38,751 bases of DNA, from assembly GCA_002368795.1 (NCBI GenBank), contig DFFG01000064.1, positions 47,886-86,636 on the forward strand, in the 5' to 3' direction. Made by a program: the position numbers and the translations under genes. The stretch comes from Eubacterium sp. UBA3782 (GTDB lineage: Bacteria > Bacillota > Clostridia > Lachnospirales > Lachnospiraceae). The notes under the pieces were generated by a model. The model made no database searches, was not told the DNA's origin, and was given only the letters and a program-made list of their open reading frames with translations. Shown here piece after piece: positions 8,126-16,658 of this stretch. Position 1 is the stretch's first letter, and each line of letters starts with the position of its first letter.

Positions 8126-10675
8126 TTATCGGTCTCCGCTTCCGGAAGCCGTAAGATGCAAAACTACCGGCTCTGCCTGGTCACTGGTCAGCGTCACAAT
8201 AACATCGCCGGTCCCTCCGGTCGTCCGTATATAGGTGCCGCCCACTCCGCCGCGGAGGATCACGCATTTCGGACCAATGACCTCTGCCGGACCGCTGACA
8301 CTGACCATGACTGCGCCCTGATAAAAGCTCAGGAGGCTGTCGTTCTGGTCGCGCATGGACAGCCGGAGCGCGGCAACATCGTAGGTGCTCTCCTCTGCAA
8401 GGTGGGTATGGTCGGCACAGACCTCAAGATGGATGGCGTCGGCTGCCGTTTTTTTGACGGATCTGACGACTTTGCCATCCTTGACCGCATCAAACCGGAA
8501 CTCTGTCGCTTCGCCTCCCCAGTTGCCGATGTACCGGCCGTAGAGGCCATAGGCTTCGCCCGGATCCATGTGAAATTTAAGGATCAGCGGCACCGCCTTT
8601 GCCAGAATGCGCTTCGGGATGTGGTTGTTGCCGTAGATGGCAGCCGCGTTGAGGATCGCGGCCACTGCATCCGCCTGCTCCTTTGGAAATCCCTCACCCT
8701 CCATGATGGCATCTCCGATAAAATCGGTGATCAGGATCGGCCCGTTTTTCATCTTCCGATACTCAGAATCCGCATGTGTGTACTCCCGGACGAACCGGCC
8801 ATTTTTGTACATGCGCACGCTGTCGGCGTTGGTGATGATATAGATCCGGCCCATATTGCCCGTCGGATGCTCACCGATATCCATGTTGGAGCTGATCTCC
8901 AGGACGGGTGTTTCCTCCTGCTGGGCGGCATAGACGGCCGCTGCCAGCTTCGGATTGCGGAACATATCCAGCACACCGTGATAACAGATCCGGTCGCCGC
9001 TTCCGAAATCCTTGTGGGTATTGTAATCGGCCATACACCATCCAAAACTTCCGGCGATGTCCGTCTGACCCGCGACGGCATCCAGCACGTTCGCGTGCCG
9101 CAGGGCATGCTCGAGCCGGTGCCCCTCGCTGTCAAAGGTCTTGGTCGGGTACATGTGGCCGTTGTACTCACTGATGAGATATGGGCGGTTCACATCCGGC
9201 GTGACGTCCTTCTTTCGCTCACAGCCCTTTGCTTCGCCGTCATGAATAAAATCATTGTAGGTATAGACATCCTCAAGGAACTGGCTCTTTTTCAGGTAGC
9301 GCACGCCGCCGGTCGGTCTGGTCGGATCCAGCTTTCTGGCCAGTTCATTGGTCCTGGTATACAATGCCTCGTCATCCTGGGACTCGTTGATCCGGACGCC
9401 CCACAGGATGATGGACGGATGATTGCGGTACTGCCTGACCATCTCCTCCACATTGCGGACAGCCTGTTCCTTCCAGGCGGCATCGCCGATGTGCTGCCAG
9501 CCGGGGATCTCCGTAAACATCAGAAGGCCAAGCTCATCGCACCTGTCACAGAAATACGGGGACTGGGGATAATGGGAGGTCCGGACGGCGTTGAGCCCGA
9601 GCTCCTTTTTCAGGATATCCGCATCCAGCCGCTGCATGGACCGGGGCATGGCATAACCGACATAGGGATAGCTCTGATGCCGGTTCAGGCCCAGGAGCTT
9701 TACCTTTCTTCCATTCAGCCAGAAGCCTTCCTTGCGGAATTCTGCTCTCCGGAAGCCGAACACGGTCTCCTTTGCATCAAGGGTCTGACCGCTCTCCCCT
9801 CCTTCGAGAAGCTCTGTCTTCAGCAAGTAGAGGCCCGGGGACTCGATATCCCACAGGGCTGCTTTTTCCAGCACCAGCGATATGGACCAGCCGCGATCCG
9901 TCCGGCCCAGGCCCTCCCGGATAATGGGCTGGCACTTTTCTATCGGCAGGATCTTTTCTGCGAGGCACTCCCCGTCTGCATGGCCGCCGCCATAGCAGAA
10001 GATACGCTGCCGGATGAACAGGCCTTCCGCTGCTCTTTTACCTTCCCCTGCCGGTTCCGCCCCGCCAAGGAGGATCTCGCTGCGGACCGTACCGGCAAAC
10101 CGGATATCGGCCAGTGCCTCTTTTACCTCGCTTTGCGTCATGGAATCATCCAGAAGCAGCTCTTTTCTGGGGATCTCCGGCCGGACAAACACATCCTCCA
10201 GATAGTTCTCCTCTTTGATCTCCAGACTGACCTCCCGGTAGAGACCGCCATAGGTCATATAATCGATGACAAAGCCAAAGGGCGGTATATTCTGCTGCTC
10301 CCGGGAATCCACCCGGATGACGAGCAGGTTCTTTTCTCCGTACTTCAGGAATTCGGACAGATCCACGCAGAAAGCAGTGTACCCGCAGCCATGCTCCGCT
10401 GCTTTCCTGCCGTTCACATAGACCTCGGCAGAATGGCCCGCTGCTCCGATGTTCAGGAGCACGTGCCTGCCGCGCCAGCTCTCCGGAGCAAACAGCAGCC
10501 GACGGTAGCCGCAGACCATCTGGTAGATCCGGTCATCAAAATAATGGAAGGGGGTCTCTTTGACCGTATGAGGCAGACGTACTTCCACGGTATCGCAGGC
10601 CTCTCCTGCAGCAAATGCTTCCGAATAGTTTTCCGTAAATTCCCACTGGTCATTCAGCCAGATTGTTTCGTTCAT
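8126..10675 (-). CDS. Beta-galactosidase, glycoside hydrolase family 2
   Basis: This cytosolic enzyme is expected to hydrolyse beta-galactosides. The 849-residue protein shows the GH2 order. It has an N-terminal jelly-roll sugar-binding domain with the motif IDYMTYGGLYREV, an immunoglobulin-like domain, and a catalytic barrel. It ends in a C-terminal DUF4982/Big-like region. The acid/base Glu lies in WGVRINES (about residue 431), and the nucleophile Glu in LISEYNGHMYP (about 503). HYPQSPYFCDRCDELGL and FTEIPGW are also typical. The ATG at 10675 is chosen over one ten codons earlier because GGGAGG lies 8 bases before it. It is the first enzyme gene after the TetR regulator, 119 bp away. Beta-glucuronidase or another GH2 activity cannot be excluded, but galK/galT in the operon favour galactose. 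Confidence 0.9.
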   Translation of the reverse strand: MNETIWLNDQWEFTENYSEAFAAGEACDTVEVRLPHTVKETPFHYFDDRIYQMVCGYRRLLFAPESWRGRHVLLNIGAAGHSAEVYVNGRKAAEHGCGYTAFCVDLSEFLKYGEKNLLVIRVDSREQQNIPPFGFVIDYMTYGGLYREVSLEIKEENYLEDVFVRPEIPRKELLLDDSMTQSEVKEALADIRFAGTVRSEILLGGAEPAGEGKRAAEGLFIRQRIFCYGGGHADGECLAEKILPIEKCQPIIREGLGRTDRGWSISLVLEKAALWDIESPGLYLLKTELLEGGESGQTLDAKETVFGFRRAEFRKEGFWLNGRKVKLLGLNRHQSYPYVGYAMPRSMQRLDADILKKELGLNAVRTSHYPQSPYFCDRCDELGLLMFTEIPGWQHIGDAAWKEQAVRNVEEMVRQYRNHPSIILWGVRINESQDDEALYTRTNELARKLDPTRPTGGVRYLKKSQFLEDVYTYNDFIHDGEAKGCERKKDVTPDVNRPYLISEYNGHMYPTKTFDSEGHRLEHALRHANVLDAVAGQTDIAGSFGWCMADYNTHKDFGSGDRICYHGVLDMFRNPKLAAAVYAAQQEETPVLEISSNMDIGEHPTGNMGRIYIITNADSVRMYKNGRFVREYTHADSEYRKMKNGPILITDFIGDAIMEGEGFPKEQADAVAAILNAAAIYGNNHIPKRILAKAVPLILKFHMDPGEAYGLYGRYIGNWGGEATEFRFDAVKDGKVVRSVKKTAADAIHLEVCADHTHLAEESTYDVAALRLSMRDQNDSLLSFYQGAVMVSVSGPAEVIGPKCVILRGGVGGTYIRTTGGTGDVIVTLTSDQAEPVVLHLTASGSGDR

Positions 10676-10690
10676 CAGCGATCCTCCCTG

Positions 10691-10732
10691 TATCGTCTTA
10701 TCCATATCGTTTTATCCATATCGTTTTATCCG
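10691..10732 (-). repeat. Three 14-bp direct repeats in the leader of the beta-galactosidase gene
   Basis: On the plus strand the unit TATCGTYTTATCCR occurs three times head to tail (10691-10704, 10705-10718, 10719-10732), with one or two changes. The array ends 15 bases before the beta-galactosidase ATG and abuts its ribosome site. It could be an operator array for the TetR protein encoded just upstream, a leader mRNA element, or simple slippage. The 14-bp period does not match a helical turn, which argues against side-by-side binding on one DNA face. Confidence 0.6.
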
Positions 10733-10794
10733 TGTCTTCACAAACTCCTTTGCAAAAGCACGGGGAATGTTTTCTTATAAATCTATGTACAGCG

Positions 10795-11367
10795 CTATTC
10801 TTTATGTACGGCTATGCCGTCCACCAGGATATCCACGACCTCCTGCAGGGCTCTTGTATAGGATATGCCGTTCTGCACCAGGATATCCCGCTGGAAAAAC
10901 TGCTCCAGTGTCGCCTGCATCATCGTCTTGAACAGCGGGATCGAAATGATCCGGATCACACCGGTCTCCATACCCTCGGTCAGCAGATCCGATGTCGCCT
11001 CCCAGTCGTTTTCCAGACGCCGTTCCATATGCGCATAGATCTTCGGATATTTATCCTTCAGCACATACAGCTGCCGGAAATCCACGTTTCTGTATTTATC
11101 CGGCATTGCCCCCAGGACCCTGCGCAGCTTCTCGGTCAGCGGCAGGGCCGGATCCTGAATGATCTCCTGCTCACTTGCCTTGATCGAATCAAAAATATAA
11201 TCGACCATTTCATCGAGGAGTGCCCGCTTGTCCGGAAAGTATACATAGATGGTCTTTTTGCTGCGATGAAGCTTTCCGGCCAGATCATCCATCGTAAATT
11301 TCAGGCCGTTTTCATTAAATAGTTCGATCGTGGCGTCCAGTATCTCGTTTCTGATTTCCTCCGCCAT
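10795..11367 (-). CDS. TetR/AcrR-family regulator, probable controller of the galactoside operon
   Basis: The 190-residue protein has an N-terminal TetR helix-turn-helix. The segment DATIELFNENGLKFTMDDLA is followed by GKLHRSKKTIYVYFPDKRALL (residues about 10-55), where the conserved K-T-I-Y-Y-F-K recognition helix is clear. The rest is a helical ligand/dimer domain without a recognised subfamily signature. The ATG at 11367 is preceded by GGAGG at 6 bases. It is transcribed towards, and 119 bp before, the beta-galactosidase gene, so it may be first in the operon and autoregulated. A TetR regulator for galactoside use is less usual than LacI or AraC types. Its target and ligand are inferred from position only. 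Confidence 0.9.
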   Translation of the reverse strand: MAEEIRNEILDATIELFNENGLKFTMDDLAGKLHRSKKTIYVYFPDKRALLDEMVDYIFDSIKASEQEIIQDPALPLTEKLRRVLGAMPDKYRNVDFRQLYVLKDKYPKIYAHMERRLENDWEATSDLLTEGMETGVIRIISIPLFKTMMQATLEQFFQRDILVQNGISYTRALQEVVDILVDGIAVHKE

Positions 11368-11492
11368 GTCATACCTCCGCGGAAACGTTTTTGTTGCCTA
11401 TAGTTTCCTTGATTTTTATTGTATCATCCACCATTCTTAAGGGCAAGAAACTAAATCGACAAATACCGTTTCCGTTTTTTATGCAGAACAGA

Positions 11493-11530
11493 CAAAAAAA
11501 AGAGCCGACGCATTTTATGTGCATCAGCTC
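11493..11530 (-). terminator. Rho-independent terminator after the small hypothetical gene
   Basis: On the minus strand an 11-bp stem (GAGCTGATGCA paired with TGCGTCGGCTC, with G-U wobbles) closes a 7-base loop. It is followed by nine T. It lies about 150 bp after the stop of the 11681-11971 gene and before the TetR gene, separating that gene's transcript from the galactoside operon. The remaining bases of the 11368-11680 gap show no further recognisable feature. Confidence 0.85.
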
Positions 11531-11680
11531 GCTGCTTTTTCTGTCTGTATTCTGTTTTTCGCTCTTCTTCCGGAGACGGTCAAAAGGCTTTCCGCACCCT
11601 CGCTGCTTCGACGTATGACACTGTGTGAATTATCGCCCGGTCCCTGGTTTTAGCATCATTTTTTGTTCCAGGTTTTGGAA

Positions 11681-11971
11681 TCAGACCTCCGGATGCTCCT
11701 CTGCCATGTTGATATGAATCTGTTCCGTTGTCTGCCGCTCACTGCTCTGCGCATTTGCGATCAGCATCTCAAGCTCTGTCTCCTTCCCGGCAAAATCCCG
11801 GGCAAGGCATTCGTAGATCGAGTTTCCGGTCCGCATGAGGAAAAGGCCGTCATCGTACGCCATTGTCACCACAGCAGATGTGTGGATCAGTGTTCCGTCT
11901 TCATACCGTTCGCTGCCCAACACCTCCCCGATCAGTTCATTATTCAGCATAATCCATTTTGCCAGTCTCAT
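11681..11971 (-). CDS. Small hypothetical protein (96 aa)
   Basis: I do not recognise this family. The ATG at 11971 (MRLAKWIMLNNELIGEV) is chosen because AGGAG lies 6 bases upstream; the reading frame continues to 12031 without a ribosome site. The product is acidic and soluble, with no signal peptide, membrane segment or Cys pair. Residues 1-60 look like a beta-rich segment (LIGEVLGSERYEDGTLIHTSAV, then VTMAYDDGLFLMRTGNSIYE), followed by a helical acidic tail. It stands alone between a terminator and a degenerate repeat array, divergent from the PrsW gene. The good ribosome site and downstream terminator support a real gene. Confidence 0.65.
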   Translation of the reverse strand: MRLAKWIMLNNELIGEVLGSERYEDGTLIHTSAVVTMAYDDGLFLMRTGNSIYECLARDFAGKETELEMLIANAQSSERQTTEQIHINMAEEHPEV

Positions 11972-12007
11972 GCTCTGCTCCTTTCCTGCCGCACAGAGAA
12001 GGTCCCC

Positions 12008-12200
12008 CTGCCAGTGACCCATCCTTGTCATACCACTGCCGGCGGCTCACCATTGTCATACTCTGCCAGCGGCTCGCCATTGTCATACCCTAGAAGCGGC
12101 CCATCATTATTATACTCCCGCCTGGAATCCATCATTATTTTTACTTCCAGCTGCAATCCATCATTATTTTACTTTCAGCTGCAATCCGTTCTTATCATAC
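12008..12200. repeat. Degenerate tandem array, about seven units of 27-29 bp
   Basis: A unit resembling CATTGTCATAC followed by YYGCCAGCGGCTCRC repeats from about 12008 to 12200. Copies drift from left to right: the left units keep CATTGTCATAC and GCGGCTC, while the right units read TCATTATTTTACTT and CAGCTGCAATCC. It fills most of the gap between the small hypothetical gene and the PrsW promoter. There are no unique spacers, so this is not a CRISPR. The gradient of divergence suggests an old array with recent copying at one end. Confidence 0.7.
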
Positions 12201-12253
12201 ATATAATATTTGAAAATTGTGTGAACCATGATCCGGCATTTGACGTGAAAATA

Positions 12254-12283
12254 CTGTTTCTTTCTCCTGGCAGATGGTATAAT
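12254..12283 (+). promoter_or_regulatory. Extended -10 promoter of the PrsW-family gene
   Basis: TGGTATAAT (perfect TATAAT at 12278-12283 with the TG extension) lies 64 bases before the PrsW ATG. At the -35 distance is only CTGTTT/TGTTTC (12254-12260), a poor match, which fits an extended -10 promoter that tolerates a weak -35. Confidence 0.6.
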
Positions 12284-12347
12284 AACAGCGTCTGATACAT
12301 TCGGAAACTGTATCTTCCGGATAACTCTAAAGTACAGGGGGAAAAAT

Positions 12348-13193
12348 ATGTTTCTTCTATTTCCAGTAGTCAGTTTTTTGTTTGTCTACGTCTTTCTTGC
12401 TATCCTGCCTGCGATCTACTTCATGATCCGCATTTACCGGCAGGACAGAATTGAAAAAGAGCCCCGAGACCTGCTCATCCGCCTGATTATCATGGGCGTC
12501 CTGGCCGGTGCTTTGGCAGGTGCGATCGAGAGTGTCCTGATCCGGGTCCTGAACATGACACCGCTCACCCCGGACGGCTTCCTGTATGTCTTCATCGAAG
12601 CGGTCTTCTGCGTCGGTTTCGTGGAGGAAGGAACCAAATATTTCCTCACCAAGAAAACAACCTGGAACCATCCGGCATTCAATTACCAGTTTGACGGTGT
12701 CGTCTACTGTGTGTTTACCTCTCTGGGTTTTGCCGCGATCGAAAACGTCGGCTACACCTTTGCCTATGGTCCTGGCGTCCTGCTCAGCCGGGCACTCCTT
12801 TCGATCCCCGGCCATATGAGCTTTGCGGTCATTATGGGTACCTACTATGGCCGGGCAAAGGTTGCAGAAAGCTACGGCCACTTTGATGAGGCCAAAAGCT
12901 TTCGGATCACCGGCTATGTCCTGGCATCGATCCTCCACGGTCTCTACGATACCTGTGCCATGCTCAACACGAACCTGTCGATGATCTGCTTCATTCTCAT
13001 CGTCATCTGTGTCTATCTCCTGATCTACCGCGTGACAAGGATCCAGGCGGCAGCTGACAAACCGGTTGCCGGTGAGACCGTCGATATGACCTTCAATCCG
13101 TTTGAAGATGTCGAAAATGTCGATGCGGTCGAAGTATCGTCCGAGGCCCACAAACCCCATCCGCTGCAGGATCTGATGGACAAATACGATTAA
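12348..13193 (+). CDS. PrsW-family intramembrane metalloprotease
   Basis: PrsW proteins are multi-pass membrane proteins; the Bacillus subtilis member cleaves the anti-sigma factor RsiW. This 281-residue protein has an opening hydrophobic segment (residues 1-28) and six to seven further ones. It has the family motifs in order: EEGTK near 93-97, FAAIENVGY with Glu near 132, IPGHMSFA with His near 156, and ILHGLYD with His near 197. These are the proposed metal and catalytic residues. A hydrophilic acidic tail of about 50 residues follows the last membrane segment. AGGGGG sits 6 bases before the ATG. No anti-sigma factor is encoded nearby, so the substrate is unknown. Confidence 0.92.
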   Translation: MFLLFPVVSFLFVYVFLAILPAIYFMIRIYRQDRIEKEPRDLLIRLIIMGVLAGALAGAIESVLIRVLNMTPLTPDGFLYVFIEAVFCVGFVEEGTKYFLTKKTTWNHPAFNYQFDGVVYCVFTSLGFAAIENVGYTFAYGPGVLLSRALLSIPGHMSFAVIMGTYYGRAKVAESYGHFDEAKSFRITGYVLASILHGLYDTCAMLNTNLSMICFILIVICVYLLIYRVTRIQAAADKPVAGETVDMTFNPFEDVENVDAVEVSSEAHKPHPLQDLMDKYD

Positions 13194-13236
13194 TTCGGCC
13201 TGTTGGTCCAAAGTTTACGCCTGGAAAGGCGTATAA

Positions 13237-13413
13237 AACACGTCCCCGGAAGGCATTACGCAAACGGCTTTAAGCCTTATCAGGCCTGCAGATTGTTTGC
13301 TTTAATGTTTCCGGGGATTGCTTTGATAACACGTCCCCGGAAGGCATTACGCAAACGGCTTCGGCTCTATCGAGCCTGCAGATTGTTTGCGTAATGCCTT
13401 CCGGGGACGTGTT
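13237..13413. repeat. Two tandem copies of a long palindrome, likely convergent terminators
   Basis: Copy 2 (13328-13413) has perfect 29-bp arms (13328-13356 and 13385-13413), starting AACACGTCCCCGGAAGGC. They enclose a 28-base loop with its own stem GGCTC-TATC-GAGCC. Copy 1 (13237 to about 13318) has the same left arm and a diverged right arm; its inner stem GCCT-TATC-AGGC keeps pairing with changed bases. Copy 2 is followed by TTTTT on the plus strand and copy 1 by TTTTAT on the minus strand. Together they could stop transcription from both flanking genes, which converge here. The length far exceeds an ordinary terminator and suggests a mobile palindromic repeat. Confidence 0.85.
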
Positions 13414-13460
13414 TTTATTGCATGTATTTAGCCGTACACAAAAGGAGCTGCGCCTGATCT

Positions 13461-14579
13461 TCAGAACAGCATCATGCCGATCGCGCTGAAGATGGTGAAC
13501 AGTACCGTGAAGCATGCGCCGCAGAAGAGCGCCGCTTTGCCTGTGGAGACCGGCACATCGCCCACGGCTTTTCCTGTCTGGCCGTTGATGGCGAATAGAT
13601 AATCTTTGTCTTTGTATTTTGACATCATCAGGTAGACCGGAAGCAGTGTGTAGTCTGCCTGCACCGGCTCCTGCATTTCTCCTACTTTCTGTCCGGTGAC
13701 CTGTATCGTGCTGTAGCCGGTCAGGGTCTTTTGCAGTTCATTTTCCATGGATACATTTGCCCGGTCAACTGCCCTGCTTCTGCAGAATTCCTCGTCTTCA
13801 TCGTAGCGCTCGGCGAGAAAGCCTGCCATGTATGGCAGACGGAATGGCTTCAGCTCGTTCAGATCGTAGGGCTCGATGCTGTCCATGGCATCGTTTGGTG
13901 CCTTTGAGGATGCGTCTACCGGCAGATTCCGGACCTCCAGGGTTCCGGCCCGGTCCAGACGGTAGACCATATGAGTCGTATATACGTACCGGGAGTCCGC
14001 GGTGGTGATCCTTCTTTCGGCATGAGCGCTTACCTCGCCCTGCATGTGCATCCGGTACAGCCAGAAAGGAATGTACACGGCCTTGATCTTTTCCAGCACC
14101 GCTTCGGTCTGGTATCCTTTCGGCGCAAAGGGCCTGGTCTTGATGTACTCGGAATAGATCTGTCGTATCTGATCTCTGTCCACCTTGAAGGGGATGATCC
14201 ATTTGGGCTTGAATTCCGTGTCCAGTTGCTCTGTCAGAACCACCGGATTGCCGCAGAAAGCACAGGTGGTCGCCACTGTCGTCTTGTCTGTGATGACCTC
14301 TGCACCGCAGGAGGAACAGCGGTAGATCCTCAGATCCTCCGGATCGATATTGCTGTCATCGGTGGCATCTCCTGCCGAATAGCCATAGGCAGAGGCTTCT
14401 TCGCCCTTCTGGTACTGCTGATGGGCAATGTCCTGGGCTACCTCCTGCTCTGTCTTTTCATAATCCGAAAGGGAAAACTCTGACTCGCAGAAGGGGCAGC
14501 GCAGTTTCTGAAGCTTGGGCGACCATTCCAGATTTCCGCCGCAGTTGAGGCATTTGTAGGTTTTGTTTGCTTTTGCCAT
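13461..14579 (-). CDS. Zinc-ribbon protein partnered with TPM-domain protein
   Basis: The 372-residue protein begins with a TFIIB-like zinc ribbon (CLNCGG ... CPFCES, residues about 9-30) and carries a second one (CSSCGAE ... CAFCGNP) near 90-115. A beta-rich middle region follows. It ends with a hydrophobic, Cys-containing C-terminal segment that probably anchors it to the membrane. The frame is open upstream to 14804, but that part overlaps the neighbour. The ATG at 14579 has GGAGAGG about 6 bases before it and begins MAKANKTYKC. It is 16 bp after the TPM gene, and such pairs recur in Firmicutes genomes. The function is unknown; envelope stress or surface protein handling is only a guess. 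Confidence 0.85.
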   Translation of the reverse strand: MAKANKTYKCLNCGGNLEWSPKLQKLRCPFCESEFSLSDYEKTEQEVAQDIAHQQYQKGEEASAYGYSAGDATDDSNIDPEDLRIYRCSSCGAEVITDKTTVATTCAFCGNPVVLTEQLDTEFKPKWIIPFKVDRDQIRQIYSEYIKTRPFAPKGYQTEAVLEKIKAVYIPFWLYRMHMQGEVSAHAERRITTADSRYVYTTHMVYRLDRAGTLEVRNLPVDASSKAPNDAMDSIEPYDLNELKPFRLPYMAGFLAERYDEDEEFCRSRAVDRANVSMENELQKTLTGYSTIQVTGQKVGEMQEPVQADYTLLPVYLMMSKYKDKDYLFAINGQTGKAVGDVPVSTGKAALFCGACFTVLFTIFSAIGMMLF

Positions 14580-14595
14580 GTCTGCCTCTCCTTTC

Positions 14596-15501
14596 TCAGA
14601 AATGACGGCCGCTGCCGCTGTGCATGTGTCCGCCGCTGCTGTGATGAACGGTCGTATGCGGCCTGCTGCCGCCTCCGCCGCCGCGGTTCTCCGTCGGCTG
14701 CGGTCTGGGCACCCGGGTGATGTACTGCCGGATGAACACGTCACGGTTGACATGCATCCGCACCGTTCCGGGAACGATATACCCTGCTGCGGAATAGGCC
14801 TCATGTTTCTCTTTATGTTTCCCGTAAAGCGTATAGAAAATGAAAGCGGTTATGATCGCTGCCAGCACAGCAGCTACCGCCAGGACGACCGGATCGATGC
14901 CGAAATGCGCCTTCATATAAGGCTCTTCCACCAGCTCACCGTAGCCATAGTCGCCATCCCAGCTTCCGCTGCCGGACGTGTTTTCCGCCCGGTAGATCAT
15001 TTCCCCGGCTTTCTTTGCAAATACCTCTCCGGCTGCCTGATAGTCCTCCTCATACAGTTCCTCCAGCACGCTGTCCAGGATCTCCCCCTGTCGGGAATCC
15101 GTAAATACGCGCAGTGCTTCCTCTCCTGCCACATCGACATAGATGTACCGGGATTCCATATTGATGAGCAGACCGATGGCATTGGCACCGAAGGTCTCGT
15201 CATTAAAGTTTTCCAGATAGCGGGATGACGCCGAATCAGAAGAGCCGCCGGTCACGGAATTGTCGGCAGTTACCAGGAAAATGATGATATCATTCTCTGT
15301 TTCGAACTGCCTGTATACCTCCTGCAGTGTTTCCTCCTCAGAATCGGTCAGGAGATCATAATAATCAAATACCCGGCTGTCTTCAGCATGTACTGCCGGT
15401 CCGGTCAGAAACAGACCGGCCAGCATGGCAAGCAGCACAAGAAACCGCAGTGCCGTTCTGCATCCGGATACAGTCTGTATCTTATTTTTTCTGTCTGCCA
15501 T
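14596..15501 (-). CDS. Secreted, membrane-anchored TPM-domain protein
   Basis: The 301-residue protein has a signal peptide (hydrophobic residues about 18-38, ending PAVHA). It then has a TPM (TLP18.3/Psb32/MOLO-1) domain from about 45 to 165: VFDYYDLLTDSEEETL, then IIIFLVTAD, then AIGLLINMESRYIYVDVAG. A single membrane segment lies at about 208-228, and the cytoplasmic tail is rich in Gly, His and Ser (ending HSGSGRHF). TPM proteins in plants act in photosystem repair and some show phosphatase activity; bacterial roles are poorly known. The His-rich tail may bind metal, and the co-transcribed neighbour has zinc ribbons. The start at 15501 follows an AAAGGAG site. Confidence 0.88.
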   Translation of the reverse strand: MADRKNKIQTVSGCRTALRFLVLLAMLAGLFLTGPAVHAEDSRVFDYYDLLTDSEEETLQEVYRQFETENDIIIFLVTADNSVTGGSSDSASSRYLENFNDETFGANAIGLLINMESRYIYVDVAGEEALRVFTDSRQGEILDSVLEELYEEDYQAAGEVFAKKAGEMIYRAENTSGSGSWDGDYGYGELVEEPYMKAHFGIDPVVLAVAAVLAAIITAFIFYTLYGKHKEKHEAYSAAGYIVPGTVRMHVNRDVFIRQYITRVPRPQPTENRGGGGGSRPHTTVHHSSGGHMHSGSGRHF

Positions 15502-15573
15502 ATGCTGCTCCTTTCCCTTGCATAATTATGAAAGCTATCGCTGCGCTCGTCTGCTTATGCACCGCTGCTCCGT

Positions 15574-16545
15574 TTAGTAGCCAAATCGACGGTCCACGAC
15601 CCGGATGAATTCTCCTCCATGGGTCCAGGCATGAAGATTTGTGCCCGCGATCTTTACGATGCGCTCAAAGGTGACCGGCAGGAAATACCACCCTGCCACA
15701 TGAGGCGTGATCAGCACATTGTCCATATCCCAAAGCTCATCCTCTGCAGGAAGCGGCTCAGGTTCTGTCACATCCAGGGCTGCTCCGCCAAGGTGGCCAT
15801 CCTTCAGAACCTTTTTCAGGGCATCCGGCTCGATGGCGCTTCCTCTGCCGACATTGATGATATAGCTGCCCTTTTTCATCAGGCGCAGCCGTCTCTCATC
15901 CATCAGATGATCTGTCATCTCTCCGCCCGGCAGGACCATGGCCACGATATCCGCACGGGGCAGGATCTCGTCAAGATGATCGATCGTTACCTGCTCGTCC
16001 AGATAGTCAGGTTTCTCTTTCTCCGTGCGGCGCACGCCGATCACATATGCGCCGAGAGCTTTGACCGCTTTGGCATAGAAGCCGCCGATATCCCCAAGGC
16101 CAAGGACAGCGATCACCGCGCCCTCTACTGAAATGATATCACCGTGGTCCTCCCAGCTGTGTCTGGTCTGGGACCGGGCATACTGCTCAAAGTGGCGGAT
16201 CATCGTAAAGGTCATGGCAAGCATGTGCTCACCTACGGCTGTGCCGTATGCACCGGAGGCACAGGTCAGGACCGTATCCTCCTTCAGAATGCCGGGTACC
16301 GTGTACTGATTTGCACCGGCAGAATTCAGCTGAAACCATTCCAGCTTTCCGGCCTGTTTGATCAGGGCGGGCGGAAGATTGCCGATCAGTGCGGATGCCT
16401 CCGCCACATCCTCTGCCTTGACCGCGCATCCTTCCATATAGCGGAAACTTGTTTCAAACGCCCCTCCGCGGGCCTGTTCTTCAAGATATGTTTTGTGGCT
16501 GTCCTTTACCGGTATCGTAACCAGGACTGTTTTTTTCTCAGACAT
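15574..16545 (-). CDS. D-2-hydroxyacid dehydrogenase, NAD-dependent
   Basis: This 323-residue enzyme should reduce a 2-keto acid, or oxidise a D-2-hydroxyacid, with NAD(H) in the cytosol. It shows the NAD-binding loop VLGLGDIGGFYAKAV and the catalytic set INVGRGSAIEPDAL (Arg), GGAALDVTEPEPLP (Glu) and VLITPHVAG (His). The frame opens at a TTG at 16566, but the ATG at 16545 (MSEKKTVLVTI) with AGG 7 bases upstream is preferred. The N-terminal substrate domain has the motif LEWFQLNSAGANQY. This family cannot be resolved to a substrate from sequence alone (phosphoglycerate, glyoxylate and 2-ketoisocaproate are all possible). It is monocistronic here. Confidence 0.92.
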   Translation of the reverse strand: MSEKKTVLVTIPVKDSHKTYLEEQARGGAFETSFRYMEGCAVKAEDVAEASALIGNLPPALIKQAGKLEWFQLNSAGANQYTVPGILKEDTVLTCASGAYGTAVGEHMLAMTFTMIRHFEQYARSQTRHSWEDHGDIISVEGAVIAVLGLGDIGGFYAKAVKALGAYVIGVRRTEKEKPDYLDEQVTIDHLDEILPRADIVAMVLPGGEMTDHLMDERRLRLMKKGSYIINVGRGSAIEPDALKKVLKDGHLGGAALDVTEPEPLPAEDELWDMDNVLITPHVAGWYFLPVTFERIVKIAGTNLHAWTHGGEFIRVVDRRFGY

Positions 16546-16658
16546 TATGTTACCTGCCTTATCCAAAAACGTGTATTGCGTGTTTCTTTTTTTATTTTAC
16601 CCTTTTTTTCTTCATGTATCCACCGAAAATTCTGCGAACTGTTCTCTTGTTTTCCAAA

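Noticed and set aside
8024..10780. A 918-codon open frame on the plus strand
   Set aside because: It lies opposite the GH2 gene and part of its neighbour, has no ribosome site and reads as low-complexity His/Asp/Gly-rich sequence. It is the codon-bias shadow of a well-supported gene.
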